This document shows positions 23,901-33,034 of a stretch of 64,000 bases of DNA, piece by piece; within the stretch, counting starts at the first letter, position 1; each line of letters starts with the position of its first letter. The notes below the pieces were generated by a model. It worked only from the letters and a program-made list of their open reading frames with translations, was not told the origin of the DNA and ran no database searches. The stretch comes from Oceanidesulfovibrio indonesiensis (GTDB lineage Bacteria; Desulfobacterota; Desulfovibrionia; Desulfovibrionales; Desulfovibrionaceae): NCBI RefSeq assembly GCF_007625075.1, contig NZ_QMIE01000005.1, positions 62,001 through 126,000 of the forward strand, given 5' to 3'. The position numbers and the translations under genes were made by a program.

Positions 23901-25148
23901 ATGATCCGTTTCGTCCACGCCGCCGATATCCATCTGGACAGTCCGCTCGTGGGGCTCGCAAACTACGAGGGCGCTCCGGTGGAACGGTTGCGCGGCGCAA
24001 CCCGCCAGGCTCTGGGCAGGCTTGTGGATTTCGTCATCGCCCAGCGCGTGCCGCTGCTGCTCATCGCCGGTGACGTCTACGATGGCGACTGGCAGGATTT
24101 CAATACGGGCCTGCACTTCAACCGCCAGATGATCCGCCTGGCCGAGCACGGCGTGCAGGTCGTCATGATCCACGGCAACCACGACGCCGACAACGTCATG
24201 ACCAGGCGGCTGCCCACGCCGGAGAACGTGCATGTACTGGACCACAAGGCTCCGGAAACTCTGGTGCTCGATGAACTCGGCGTGGCCGTGCATGGGCAAA
24301 GCTTCGCAACCAGAGCCGTCACGCAGAATCTCGCAGCAGGATATCCGCCAGGCCGGCCCGACCTCTTCAACATCGGCCTGCTGCATACGGCGTTGGGCAC
24401 GGCCGGGTACGATCCGTACGCGCCGTGCTCCATGGATGACCTCCTGGCCAAACGCTACGAGTACTGGGCGCTCGGCCACGTGCACGAACATGCCGTGCTC
24501 CACAAAGACCCGCACATTGTCTTTGCCGGATGCGTGCAGGGCCGGCACGTGCGCGAGCCCGGGGCCAAGGGCTGCGTGCTGGTGGAGGCCGAGGGCCGGC
24601 ACGTGAAAGTCACCTTCCATCCGCTGGATGTGGTGCGCTGGGATGTTGTGCACGCCGACGTCTCGGGCGCAGCCGAACCCGAAGAGGCCGTGCAGCTCTG
24701 GCGCGAGTCCTTCGAGGTGGCGATGGAGCGCGCCCAGGGCGTGTCCCTTGCGTGCCGCGCCGTGCTCACAGGCCGCTGCCGAGCGCATAGCGTCTTGCAG
24801 AAGGATGCCGGCAGCACGGCCGCCCTCGTGCAGAACGCCGCTGCCGAGGCCTCCCGCGGCAGCGCCTGGATTGAAAAGATACTCGTGCAGACCGGGCCGG
24901 AAATTGATTTCCAGGAGCTGGCACGGAGCGACACGCCCCAGGGCGACTTGTTGCGGTTCGTTGACCAGTGCGCCGAAGACCCCGAGGCGTTCGCGCAGCT
25001 CGAAGCCGACGTGACGGCCCTGGCCGGCCGCATCGCCCGCACAGGCGCCATGGTTCCGGACTTCGACGATCCGGACGAGCGGCGGCGGATCATGCACGAG
25101 GCGCGCGACCTCATCCTGCCGCGCCTGGCCGAAGGGGAGGAGGGCTGA
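23901..25148 (+). CDS. SbcD/YhaO-like metallophosphoesterase exonuclease subunit
   Basis: 415 residues from an ATG with an AAGGA site. Calcineurin-like phosphoesterase motifs occur in order: HAADIHLDSP, GDVYDG, HGNHDAD and GHVHEHAVL. These bind two metal ions for DNA phosphodiester cleavage. A C-terminal region of about 160 residues with little similarity follows. Its stop shares one base with the next start, so it is co-translated with the YhaN-like ATPase. The pair resembles Mre11-Rad50/SbcCD in design, but the phosphoesterase plus YhaN layout is a separate branch. Its likely role is processing of DNA ends. Confidence 0.9.
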   Translation: MIRFVHAADIHLDSPLVGLANYEGAPVERLRGATRQALGRLVDFVIAQRVPLLLIAGDVYDGDWQDFNTGLHFNRQMIRLAEHGVQVVMIHGNHDADNVMTRRLPTPENVHVLDHKAPETLVLDELGVAVHGQSFATRAVTQNLAAGYPPGRPDLFNIGLLHTALGTAGYDPYAPCSMDDLLAKRYEYWALGHVHEHAVLHKDPHIVFAGCVQGRHVREPGAKGCVLVEAEGRHVKVTFHPLDVVRWDVVHADVSGAAEPEEAVQLWRESFEVAMERAQGVSLACRAVLTGRCRAHSVLQKDAGSTAALVQNAAAEASRGSAWIEKILVQTGPEIDFQELARSDTPQGDLLRFVDQCAEDPEAFAQLEADVTALAGRIARTGAMVPDFDDPDERRRIMHEARDLILPRLAEGEEG

Positions 25149-28100
25149 TGCACATACGCCGGCTCGATTTGCGCGCCTTCGGTCCGTTCACGAACAAGGT
25201 TCTCGAATTCGGCGATGCCGGCGCGGGCATCCACATTCTTTACGGACCCAACGAGGCGGGCAAGAGCTCGGCCCGCGAGGCGCTCGGGGATTTCTTCTTC
25301 GGCATCCCCCGGCAGACGGACAACGATTTTCTCCACCCGTACAAGAATATGGCAATCGCCGCGGAACTGGCCTTATCCAGCGGCTCGGTCATCACCGCCG
25401 CGCGATACAAGCGGGACAAAAACGATCTGGTGGACGACGCCAACGAGCCCATCGACGAAAGCTGGTGGCGGCATACCGTGCTCGGCGGTTTCGAACGCAC
25501 CTTTTTTTCGCAGATGTTCGCCATCGGCCACGAGACGTTGCGCGAAGGCACGCGGGGGCTGCTGGAAGGCGGCGGAGCCCTCGGCGAAACGCTTTTTGCC
25601 GCGGCGTCGGGCATCGCGCATCTGCGCACTGTGCTGGACGATCTGGACAAGGAGCGCGAGGCGCTCTTCAAGAAAGGCGGCTCAAAGCAGCCCATCGCAG
25701 AGATCTCCGGCCTAATCCGTCAATTGCAGAAGGAAGAGAAGGAGCTGACTGCACGACCGGATGAATACGCCGAAAAGCAGGCCTCGCTCAGGGCGCTCAT
25801 ACGATCGCGGGACGAGACAGCCACGCAGCTGGAGGATGTGAGCGCCGAGGTCGTGCGCGTGCAGCGCCGGCTCAGCGCTGTGGAGCTTTCCCGCAAGCAT
25901 CGCCGCATTCTCGAAGAGCTGGCTGCGTATGCGGATGTGCGGTCCCTGCCGGAGGACTTCCGGGAGCGGCGCAAGCTCGCCGGAAGCGCATTGCAGACGG
26001 CTGAAGACAGGGTGCGGGAAGCGCAGGGGCGGCGGGAGCGTCTCACACAGGCGCTTGAGGACATTCAGGTGGACACAGCGGTGCTGGCGGAGTCCACGGC
26101 GATCGAAACGTTGCGGATGGAGCTTTCCTCCCACACCAAGGCCCTGCAGGACAGCAAGGCGTTGGAGCAGGAACGCAGCCGGATCGGGTTTTCCGTGCAC
26201 GAGTTGCTGAAATCACTGGGCGTCGGGCTCACGCCGGAGGATGCGGCGGCGCGGCGGCTCCCAGGAGCGGAGCGTAATCGCATCACGACCCTTGCCGAAC
26301 AGCGCCAGGCCCTGGCCGCACGTGAGGAAGGCGCGTGCGAAGCACTGGCAGAGGCGCGGGCCAACCTTACGCGTGCCGAAAGCGAGCTGGCTGCCGCCGA
26401 GAAGCCCCGGGACACCACGGAACTAGCCGCCGGGCTCGAGTTGGCAGGCATCCATGGAGACATCGATTCCCGCGTTGCCGAGCTCGGCCGCCGGGTGGCC
26501 GACGAGCGGCGCCGAATCGCAGAGTCCTTCGCGAGTCTCGGCCTGCGCAAGGCTGACGCCGCCGGGTCGCCCTCGCTGGATGATCTGCCCGGTATGCCCC
26601 TGCCTGCGGCGGATACGGTGCAGCGGTTCGACGATGAGATGACCGTCGCCGAAAACGCACTGCGTAGGGAGCAAGACGAAGTCGCCCGTATCGAAAACGA
26701 ACTGGCCGCAAAGCGCCGGGAGCTGGAACGCGTTCGCCGTGGCGGCGACCTTCCGACGCAGGCGGAGCTGAACGCCGCGCGCACACTGCGGGATTCGAGC
26801 TGGGAGCTCATACGCCGGCGCTGGCTCCATGGCGAGCCTGCCGAACCGGAGGTACGACAGTTGCTCGACGACCTGCGGACGGCAGGAATCGTGACGCCGT
26901 CTACGGATGACGCCTCGGAAGCGCTCGCTGACGGGTTCGCGGCGGCCATGCACAACGCCGACGCCGTGGCCGACGGCCTGTGGCAGGGGGCGCGGCAGCT
27001 CGCTGTTGTCATGGAACTGGAATCGGACGCCGAACGCCTGGCCGAAGAACTGAAAACAGCGAAGTCCCGCTTGGAGGACGCAACAGCGGCGCTTCAGTCG
27101 CTGCGCAGCCAATGGGATGATCTGTGGCACCCGGCCGGGATACGGTCCGGGCGTCCACGGGAGATGGCAAGCATCTTACAGCGGGCAATATCTCTGAGAG
27201 AGCGGTTGGAGACCCTGCGCGACGAGGAAACAACCCACGCCGGACTCAAGGAAGAGCGGGATCGCATCCGCGCCATGTTGACGCGTGGCCTGGAGGCGGT
27301 GGAGGCGTTGGAAGTAGGCGCCGGACAGGATCGTTCCGCTGCCGCGCTCATCGCCCTGGCCCGGCGGCTGATGGAGGAAATGGCCGAGAAGGGCCGCCGC
27401 CGGAAAGCGCTTGCGGACAAGGTAGCCGAGTGCAAGGCCGCGCAGGCGAGCAGCGAGGCGAAGGCCGGGCGCGCCGCCGAGGCCATTGCTTCCTGGCGGA
27501 AAAGCTGGGCGGCCGCCGTGGCGCCGCTGTGTCTCGGGGCGGATGCCTCCACCGAGGAGGTTCGCGAGTATGTTGATGCCATCGAGGCCATTTGCACCAG
27601 GCAGGCCGAGATGGCGGATAAGGAGCGCCGCATCGCCGCCATGCGCGAGGACCATGCCGACTATGCCGCGAGGGTCCGCGATGTTGCCGGGCGGGCGGCG
27701 CCTGATCTCGCTGAGGACACTTCGGCCGGGACGGCCATTGTGGAGCTTTCACGCCTGCATAAGGAAGCTGCCGACGCCAGAGCCGAAAAGGCGCGGCTGG
27801 AAAAGCAGCTTCAGGATGCGACGGCCGAGCACGAGTCTGCCACGCGCGCCAGGGAGCAGGCGGAGGCCCAGATGACGGCTCTGGTGGTCGAGGCCGGCTG
27901 TGGGGACGCGGCCGAGTTGCCCGATCTGGAGGAACGCTCGCGGAGAAAGATCGAGCTGGAGCGGGAATGTGTCTCTCTGGAGCGCGAGCTTACCGTACAC
28001 GCCGCCGGCGAGGAGCTTTCGAGGTTCATCGAGGATTCCCTGGCCAGGGATCAGGATCAACTGGCCGCGCGGCTGGAGCAGGCAAAGGAAGACCAGGTGC

Positions 28101-28723
28101 GTCTGCTTGAAAGCCGGGACGAGTATCTGAAGCAGATCACCCTCGCCGAGGGCGAACTGGCCGCCATGCAGGGGGAGTCCAGGGCTGCGGAGGTCCGGCA
28201 GCGTATTGCCGCGGAGGCAGCGAAGTTGCAGACCGAGGTGGACCGTTACGTGCGCCTTACCGTATCGGCCCAGGTGCTGCGCAAGGAGATGGAGCGCTAC
28301 CGCCGGGACCATCAGGGACCGGTGCTGCGGGCTGCCGGCGTGTACTTCAGGGCCATGACGCGCGACAGTTTCATCGGGCTGGAGGCGGATTACGACGAGA
28401 AGGGCGATCCGGTCCTGGCTGGCGTGCGCCCAGGCGGCGACCGTATCGCGGTGCCGCAGATGAGTGATGGCTCACGGGACCAGCTCTACCTGGCGCTCCG
28501 GCTCGGCGCGCTGGACGGGTACCTGAAGCGGAACGAGCCGCTGCCTTTCATTGTGGACGACGTGCTCGTTCATTTCGACGACGATCGCTCCGCAGCCGCA
28601 TTCTCCGTGCTTGCTGAGATCTCCCGGCGCACACAGGTCGTGTTCTTCACGCACCACGAGCATCTGACAGAGCTGGCGCGCAGCGCCGTGCCGCCCGAGC
28701 TTCTTTCGGTCCAGACCTTGTAG
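25148..28723 (+). CDS. YhaN/SbcC-like SMC-type ATPase
   Basis: 1,191 residues. The N-terminal ATPase half reads MHIRRLDLRAFGPFTNKVLE and has the P-loop GPNEAGKSS near residue 35. About 900 residues of Ala/Glu/Arg-rich coiled coil follow. The C-terminal half has a signature MSDGSRDQLYLALR and Walker B PFIVDDVLVHFDDDR with the H-loop FFTHHEHL. No zinc-hook CxxC is evident in the middle. It pairs with the phosphoesterase upstream to form a nuclease-ATPase machine. The first 60 residues match the AAA_27/YhaN group better than SbcC. Confidence 0.91.
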   Translation: MHIRRLDLRAFGPFTNKVLEFGDAGAGIHILYGPNEAGKSSAREALGDFFFGIPRQTDNDFLHPYKNMAIAAELALSSGSVITAARYKRDKNDLVDDANEPIDESWWRHTVLGGFERTFFSQMFAIGHETLREGTRGLLEGGGALGETLFAAASGIAHLRTVLDDLDKEREALFKKGGSKQPIAEISGLIRQLQKEEKELTARPDEYAEKQASLRALIRSRDETATQLEDVSAEVVRVQRRLSAVELSRKHRRILEELAAYADVRSLPEDFRERRKLAGSALQTAEDRVREAQGRRERLTQALEDIQVDTAVLAESTAIETLRMELSSHTKALQDSKALEQERSRIGFSVHELLKSLGVGLTPEDAAARRLPGAERNRITTLAEQRQALAAREEGACEALAEARANLTRAESELAAAEKPRDTTELAAGLELAGIHGDIDSRVAELGRRVADERRRIAESFASLGLRKADAAGSPSLDDLPGMPLPAADTVQRFDDEMTVAENALRREQDEVARIENELAAKRRELERVRRGGDLPTQAELNAARTLRDSSWELIRRRWLHGEPAEPEVRQLLDDLRTAGIVTPSTDDASEALADGFAAAMHNADAVADGLWQGARQLAVVMELESDAERLAEELKTAKSRLEDATAALQSLRSQWDDLWHPAGIRSGRPREMASILQRAISLRERLETLRDEETTHAGLKEERDRIRAMLTRGLEAVEALEVGAGQDRSAAALIALARRLMEEMAEKGRRRKALADKVAECKAAQASSEAKAGRAAEAIASWRKSWAAAVAPLCLGADASTEEVREYVDAIEAICTRQAEMADKERRIAAMREDHADYAARVRDVAGRAAPDLAEDTSAGTAIVELSRLHKEAADARAEKARLEKQLQDATAEHESATRAREQAEAQMTALVVEAGCGDAAELPDLEERSRRKIELERECVSLERELTVHAAGEELSRFIEDSLARDQDQLAARLEQAKEDQVRLLESRDEYLKQITLAEGELAAMQGESRAAEVRQRIAAEAAKLQTEVDRYVRLTVSAQVLRKEMERYRRDHQGPVLRAAGVYFRAMTRDSFIGLEADYDEKGDPVLAGVRPGGDRIAVPQMSDGSRDQLYLALRLGALDGYLKRNEPLPFIVDDVLVHFDDDRSAAAFSVLAEISRRTQVVFFTHHEHLTELARSAVPPELLSVQTL

Positions 28724-28875
28724 ACGCGCTTGCCGGGAGCAGAAAATGCCCTCCAGCATCAAGGACGGCAACGCCCCGGGCAGGCATCGTTTTTCTCCTG
28801 TCGTCCTCCGGCTGGTTTGAGGGTTTCAGTCCTTCCGGGTGGAAAAAGGAGGCGTGCACCTTCTGACCATACGTG

Positions 28876-28911
28876 AAGCGCCCCACTCCGACTGTTCGAA
28901 GCGGGGCGCTT
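28876..28911. terminator. Strong stem-loop between convergent genes
   Basis: A 9-bp stem AAGCGCCCC / GGGGCGCTT with an 18-base loop lies between the YhaN-like gene and the cytochrome b gene and can serve both strands. The rest of 28724-28947 holds no gene. Confidence 0.6.
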
Positions 28912-28947
28912 GTTGTGGGGCAGGGCGCGTGATGACGGGTGCGCAGA

Positions 28948-29592
28948 TCAGGTCGAGGCGCGTTCCTCGGCAGCGCATGCGCCTTCCACCTCCTCCCAGC
29001 CGGTGCACATGGCCTTGATGTGGCAGAACACCGTGTGGCCGGTGGTCGTCATGTAGACATGCACGATGAGGAAAACCAGGAAGGCGAACGCGCCGATGGT
29101 GTGCAGCGCGGCCATGAAGCCGAGACCAAGACCCTCCAGGCCGATGGCGGCCCAGTCGTTGTAGTAATAGTAAAGGAAGCCCGTAATCATCTGAAAGGGT
29201 ATAAGGACACTGACGATTCCCAGGTAGGTGAGGCGTTGCAGCGGGTTGTGCTTGGCGCGTTCGGACTTGGGCACGGGATGCGGCTCCCCGCGGAATATGC
29301 CGATCATGTAGTAGTGCATCACGTCGTACAGCTTGCGGAGTGTGGGCGTGTACTGACGCCACTCGCCGGTGACCGCGAGGTAGAAGATGTCGAATATGAA
29401 GAGCACCAGCCATGTCCACGCGCAGAAGTTATGCACGTCGAAGGCGGTCTCGAAGCCAAGCAGGCTATAGGTTCCGTGGATCTCGAATCCTGTGACGAGC
29501 AGCGTGAGCACCAGAGCCGCCTGGACCCAGTGGTTGATGCGCTCGAACCGGGAGTAGAGAAAGATACGGCGTGTATCGGTGGATTCGCTCAT
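28948..29592 (-). CDS. Membrane cytochrome b subunit (PhsC/hydrogenase b561 type)
   Basis: 214 residues with four membrane helices. His residues fit haem-b ligation: FERINHWVQA in helix 1, DVHNFCAWTW in helix 2, and two late His in LHTIGAFAFLVFLIVHVYM. The family passes electrons between quinol and periplasmic partners. The gene starts one base after the octahaem cytochrome stop, with a GGAG site inside that gene, so it is translated from the same message. It is the last gene of the module and probably links the octahaem protein to the menaquinone pool. Confidence 0.9.
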   Translation of the reverse strand: MSESTDTRRIFLYSRFERINHWVQAALVLTLLVTGFEIHGTYSLLGFETAFDVHNFCAWTWLVLFIFDIFYLAVTGEWRQYTPTLRKLYDVMHYYMIGIFRGEPHPVPKSERAKHNPLQRLTYLGIVSVLIPFQMITGFLYYYYNDWAAIGLEGLGLGFMAALHTIGAFAFLVFLIVHVYMTTTGHTVFCHIKAMCTGWEEVEGACAAEERAST

Positions 29593-29593
29593 C

Positions 29594-31240
29594 TCAGCTG
29601 CTCCTTCTCTTACAGGCCACGTACCGCACCAGGCCGTGGCCGATGACGGCCAGCAGGGCGAGGATGGCGGCGGCGTAGCCGAGGGTGTCGATCATGGCGA
29701 AGTGGTCGCGGCCGGGCACATAGAAGCCGGCGAGCTTCGCAAGCCTGCCGTCCGAGGAGTGGCAGCTTTCGCATTCGAGCCTGTTTTCCTGCGGCGCGAC
29801 CATGTGCGTGGTGGGGTAGTAGTAGGCTGTTTCCACGAAGTCGTACTCGCCGCTGTACTCGAGATTCTTGGCCTTCTGGCCGGCGGCGATGGCCTTGCCC
29901 CAGTCGTAGTTGGCCCAGTATGCGGTTTCGTCCTTGCCGAAGAGGTGCGGGATGACCATGCGGTTCAGACCGGAATCATAGGGCTGCTTGCCGCGGTGCA
30001 TCTTGAAGGGGTAGATGCGCGACCGTGTGTCATCGTAGCCGCCTACGGGCCAGTTCAGCTCTACCACCTCGGTGGGGTCGATCTCGTCGTTCAGGGTCAC
30101 GTAGAGCATGGTGCCGTTGAACCAGCGGTATTCGGGAACCACGTTTTTTTCCCAAACGAAATCCCCTTTCTTGGTGTCGTACACGCTCTTGCCGTAGGGA
30201 CCCTCTTCCGCATAGGGCTTACCGTCCTTTTTCTTGCCGGCGGTGGACCAGTCCCACCACATCTTGGTGGGCTCGGCGCGGGCCATGGTGGGAATATGGC
30301 AGGCCTGGCAGGAGACCTTGTCCGTGTGGTCGTTGGCCTTCACGCCGGGCTTGTGGGGCGTGGCCGTGTGGCAGGACTCGCATGCGATGCGCGTGACCTG
30401 GTCGTCGTCGATAAGGCTCTTGCGTTCCACGTGCGCGGGGTTCTTGTAGCACCGGCCGGCTATCTGGTGGGCTTCCGTGGTATGGCAGCGCACGCAGGAG
30501 AAGTTCGCGCCGTCCGCGGCCATGTGCACGTCCAGTTCCTTGGGCGGGTTGTACAAAGAGCTGTCGAGGTCGCCGTGTTTCACGGCGTCGCCGCCGCCGC
30601 CCATGAAGTGGCAGTCCCCGCAGTTCTTTCGGCTGGGCCGGCCAACGGATTGGGCCACCTTGTTCCAGTCCGGGGGGAGATACTCCTTGCCGTCGCCCGG
30701 AAAGACCGTGGGTTCGGAAACCGGATTGCCGGCGCCGGCCGGATGCTTCTCATAGGTTCCGGTCTGCTCGTGGCAGACGAGGCAGTCCACCTTGGTGGGA
30801 TCGCTGAAGTCGAAGCTCGCGTCCTTGAAGCCGTAGCCTATGTGGCAGGAGGTGCAGCGGGGCTCGTTTGAGGGCACGGCCACGCAGAAGTTGTTCAGCG
30901 TGAGGCCGTATTTGCCCATCTCCTGCTTCTCGTCGTGGGGGCAAAGCCATGTCCAGTGGATGGTTTGGTGCACCTGTTTGGCGGCCTCGTTGTGGCAGGA
31001 CAGGCACGCCGTGGTAACCTCCGGTCCCGAGGTGAAGTTGCCCTGCAGGGCCTCGTGCTTGGAGTGGTCCGTAGTGACCCAGCGCGCAGGCTGCTGCGTT
31101 CGCGCCCGGGCCTCGTCCGCGCCGTAAGTTTTTTGCGGCTGCTCCTGTTGCGTGGCGGCGACGACCGGCCATACGCACATGAACGAGAGCGCCACGAGCG
31201 CGAGGATCGTCCAGATGCTCGCTGATCGGTTGCGTTTCAT
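29594..31240 (-). CDS. Octahaem c-type cytochrome (tetrathionate-reductase-like)
   Basis: 548 residues. A signal peptide with AAT near residue 30 precedes eight CxxCH haem-binding motifs (CLSCH, CTSCH, CLVCH, CGDCH, CVRCH, CESCH, CQACH, CESCH). A C-terminal hydrophobic segment (GYAAAILALLAVIGHGLV) would anchor it to the membrane facing the periplasm. Layout and length match the octahaem tetrathionate reductase family, whose Shewanella member also reduces nitrite and hydroxylamine in vitro. One further Cys (WLCPHDEK) is not part of a haem motif. An AGGAG ribosome site precedes the ATG. The true substrate in this organism is unknown. Confidence 0.93.
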   Translation of the reverse strand: MKRNRSASIWTILALVALSFMCVWPVVAATQQEQPQKTYGADEARARTQQPARWVTTDHSKHEALQGNFTSGPEVTTACLSCHNEAAKQVHQTIHWTWLCPHDEKQEMGKYGLTLNNFCVAVPSNEPRCTSCHIGYGFKDASFDFSDPTKVDCLVCHEQTGTYEKHPAGAGNPVSEPTVFPGDGKEYLPPDWNKVAQSVGRPSRKNCGDCHFMGGGGDAVKHGDLDSSLYNPPKELDVHMAADGANFSCVRCHTTEAHQIAGRCYKNPAHVERKSLIDDDQVTRIACESCHTATPHKPGVKANDHTDKVSCQACHIPTMARAEPTKMWWDWSTAGKKKDGKPYAEEGPYGKSVYDTKKGDFVWEKNVVPEYRWFNGTMLYVTLNDEIDPTEVVELNWPVGGYDDTRSRIYPFKMHRGKQPYDSGLNRMVIPHLFGKDETAYWANYDWGKAIAAGQKAKNLEYSGEYDFVETAYYYPTTHMVAPQENRLECESCHSSDGRLAKLAGFYVPGRDHFAMIDTLGYAAAILALLAVIGHGLVRYVACKRRSS

Positions 31241-31369
31241 CGCTCCTGTCCCCCTGTTGTATGGTTGACCGCTCCGAGAGCGGTTGGCTGGCAGACTGTT
31301 TGGTTTGTTTTCACTTTACACGAAATTCGGATATTTCCCAACCATGTCGAAGGTGAATATGCGCACGTG

Positions 31370-31813
31370 TCAAGTCTCCCGGGAAATCTTTACATAGGCG
31401 CTTTTTCCGACGAGCCGCACCGCCAGGGCAGTCATTCCAAGCGCCATCACGGCGCCGAGATGGGTTATGTCCACCACCAGGGTCAGCTCCGGTCCGAGAT
31501 GCATGTCAGGCAGGTTCTTGAGCACCCGCAGGAGCCCGGTGGCGACGATGGTGGCCCAAAGCACGATACGCAGCCAGCCGGAAAGAGTGATGCGGCCGGC
31601 TACTGGAGCGAGGCGGGCTGCGGCGTATCCAAGCAGCGCCAGCAGAATGGCAGCGCCCACGTAGTGCATCGCGTGGGTGAAGTAGTAATCTGCGGTCCAG
31701 GCCATGCCGGGCAGGTCGGCCACGTAGTAGCGCTTGAAGATAGGCATCTGCCCGAAACCGCTGACGGCCATGGCGGCCATGAGCAGAATGAAGAGGAGAG
31801 TCCGCATTCGCAT
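31370..31813 (-). CDS. Small four-helix membrane protein of the respiratory module
   Basis: 147 residues with four predicted membrane helices (around 3-22, 43-65, 78-100, 113-133). His residues at THAMHYVGA and DITHLGA lie in membrane-flanking positions and could bind haem b. It is not homologous by eye to the larger cytochrome b at 28948. The start shares one base with the upstream iron-sulfur gene's stop, behind a GAGGAGG site. A 129-bp spacer with a GC hairpin (CCGCTC/GAGCGG) separates it from the octahaem gene. Its probable role is a membrane anchor and quinone-interacting subunit. Confidence 0.8.
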   Translation of the reverse strand: MRMRTLLFILLMAAMAVSGFGQMPIFKRYYVADLPGMAWTADYYFTHAMHYVGAAILLALLGYAAARLAPVAGRITLSGWLRIVLWATIVATGLLRVLKNLPDMHLGPELTLVVDITHLGAVMALGMTALAVRLVGKSAYVKISRET

Positions 31814-32847
31814 CAGGATTCCTCCTCGTGGTTGGCGCGGGCTTTGCGGAACAGCTTCAGCGCGCCGGCGGCCAGACCTGCGAGCGGCGCTGTGAACACG
31901 GCGGCGGCGAACATGTTCTCGTTCTCGAACGGTGAGCCCACCGGTTGCAGGTGCGGCCGGCCGGCCTGGTTCTGCTGTTGAGCCTGCGACCCTTTACCGT
32001 GCCCCTTGGCGTCTTTGCCTTTGTCCCGCGCAGCTTCGAGCGCTTCGAAAGGCACGGGCGAAACGTATACGGTGTTGGTGCCCCCGTTTTCCTCGATGCC
32101 GTAGATGTAGCCGCCCGTCTCCCTGACGAGCGCCTCGGCCTTGGCTATGATTTCGCTGCGAGGGCCTATCTCCTGCACGTCCATGGGGCAGGCTTCGATG
32201 CAGGCCGGCAGCTTGCCTTCGGCCATGCGGGGCTGGCAGCGATCGCACTTGTACATGACCCCGTTGCCGGCAAAGCGCGGCAGCAGGTCCAGGTACAGGC
32301 CAACGCCCGTCTGCCGCTGGGGAATGTCCCACGGGCAAACGTCCTTGCACTTGGAGCCGCCAAGACAGATGTCCGGGGCGATGGTTACGGCGCCGTTGTC
32401 TTGCTTCGCCGCAGCTCCCCACGGGCAGAGGTTGGCGCAGGGCGGATTGGTGCAGTGCATGCAGCGCCGCGGCATGTGGATTTCGTGCTCCTCGCCGCCG
32501 TGATTCACGGTGATGTGATCCACGAACAGCCAATTGTAGGGCGTCAGCCTGTCATCCACGCCGCGCTTGTCCGACCAGTCCTCGGCCTTCACGCGGGCCG
32601 GAAACATCTCGGGAAACGGCTTGGTCGGCTCGGGGTAGCGCTCGGCGTTGGCCTCGCGGCATGCCATGACGCATGCGCCGCAGCCGATGCACTTGGATAA
32701 ATCGAGGAGTGTGGCAAGCTCCTCGCCGGATTCGGATTGCCCGCCGGCGCGAGAAACCGCCGGAGCGGCGGCCAGCGCTCCTGCCCCGACAATGGCGGCG
32801 CCGCGCAGGAACGAACGCCGGGATATGGTTGATGTGTTTTTCGGCAA
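31813..32847 (-). CDS. Tat-exported four-cluster ferredoxin-type electron-transfer subunit
   Basis: 344 residues. A Tat signal (SRRSFLRGAAIVGAG) starts the protein. Four 4Fe-4S groups follow: CIGCGACVMAC, then CMHCTNPPCANLC, then a set containing CLGGSKCKDVC, and finally CDRC with CIEAC. This is the TtrB/HybA/PhsB pattern that wires periplasmic oxidoreductases. The C-terminus adds a hydrophobic helix that may hold it to the membrane. I place the start at the TTG of 32847: GGAGG lies 9 bases upstream, whereas the ATG at 32898 falls inside the sigma-54 promoter and cannot be transcribed from it. First gene of a four-gene operon. Confidence 0.9.
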   Translation of the reverse strand: MPKNTSTISRRSFLRGAAIVGAGALAAAPAVSRAGGQSESGEELATLLDLSKCIGCGACVMACREANAERYPEPTKPFPEMFPARVKAEDWSDKRGVDDRLTPYNWLFVDHITVNHGGEEHEIHMPRRCMHCTNPPCANLCPWGAAAKQDNGAVTIAPDICLGGSKCKDVCPWDIPQRQTGVGLYLDLLPRFAGNGVMYKCDRCQPRMAEGKLPACIEACPMDVQEIGPRSEIIAKAEALVRETGGYIYGIEENGGTNTVYVSPVPFEALEAARDKGKDAKGHGKGSQAQQQNQAGRPHLQPVGSPFENENMFAAAVFTAPLAGLAAGALKLFRKARANHEEES

Positions 32848-32887
32848 ACCAGATAGCCTCCATGAAATGGTGATGTGTACATGGACA

Positions 32888-32902
32888 GCACTATTCATGC
32901 CA
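32888..32902 (-). promoter_or_regulatory. sigma-54 promoter of the octahaem operon
   Basis: On the minus strand TGGCATGAATAGTGC matches the -24/-12 consensus with exact spacing. Predicted initiation near 32876 leaves about 29 bases before the TTG start. The divergent gene encodes a sigma-54 activator, and a repeated site lies about 95 bp upstream. The AT-rich stretch 32910-32945 between them, with a near-match to an IHF site, could allow looping. Confidence 0.74.
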
Positions 32903-32991
32903 TTTGGCCGAAGTTAAAAAGTTTATAAAATTTAGTTGATTGAGTTGTGTGGCAAGAAGGATGCGGCTGATGATGCCGGACTGTGATGCAG

Positions 32992-33011
32992 CATGTGTCT
33001 AGACATGTGTC
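32992..33011. promoter_or_regulatory. Repeated upstream activator site
   Basis: CATGTGTC-TAGA-CATGTGTC is a direct repeat that contains the palindrome TGTCTAGACA. It lies about 95 bp from the -24/-12 promoter at 32888, a usual place for sigma-54 enhancer sites. It is probably bound by the activator encoded at 33035. Confidence 0.5.
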
Positions 33012-33034
33012 GAATCGGTGCGCATAGTCATCTT

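Noticed and set aside
32950-32964. TGGCAAGAAGGATGC on the plus strand as a sigma-54 promoter for the activator gene
   Set aside because: Spacing fits, but the -12 half is ATGC rather than TTGC and the activator start is unclear. Kept only as a weak possibility.
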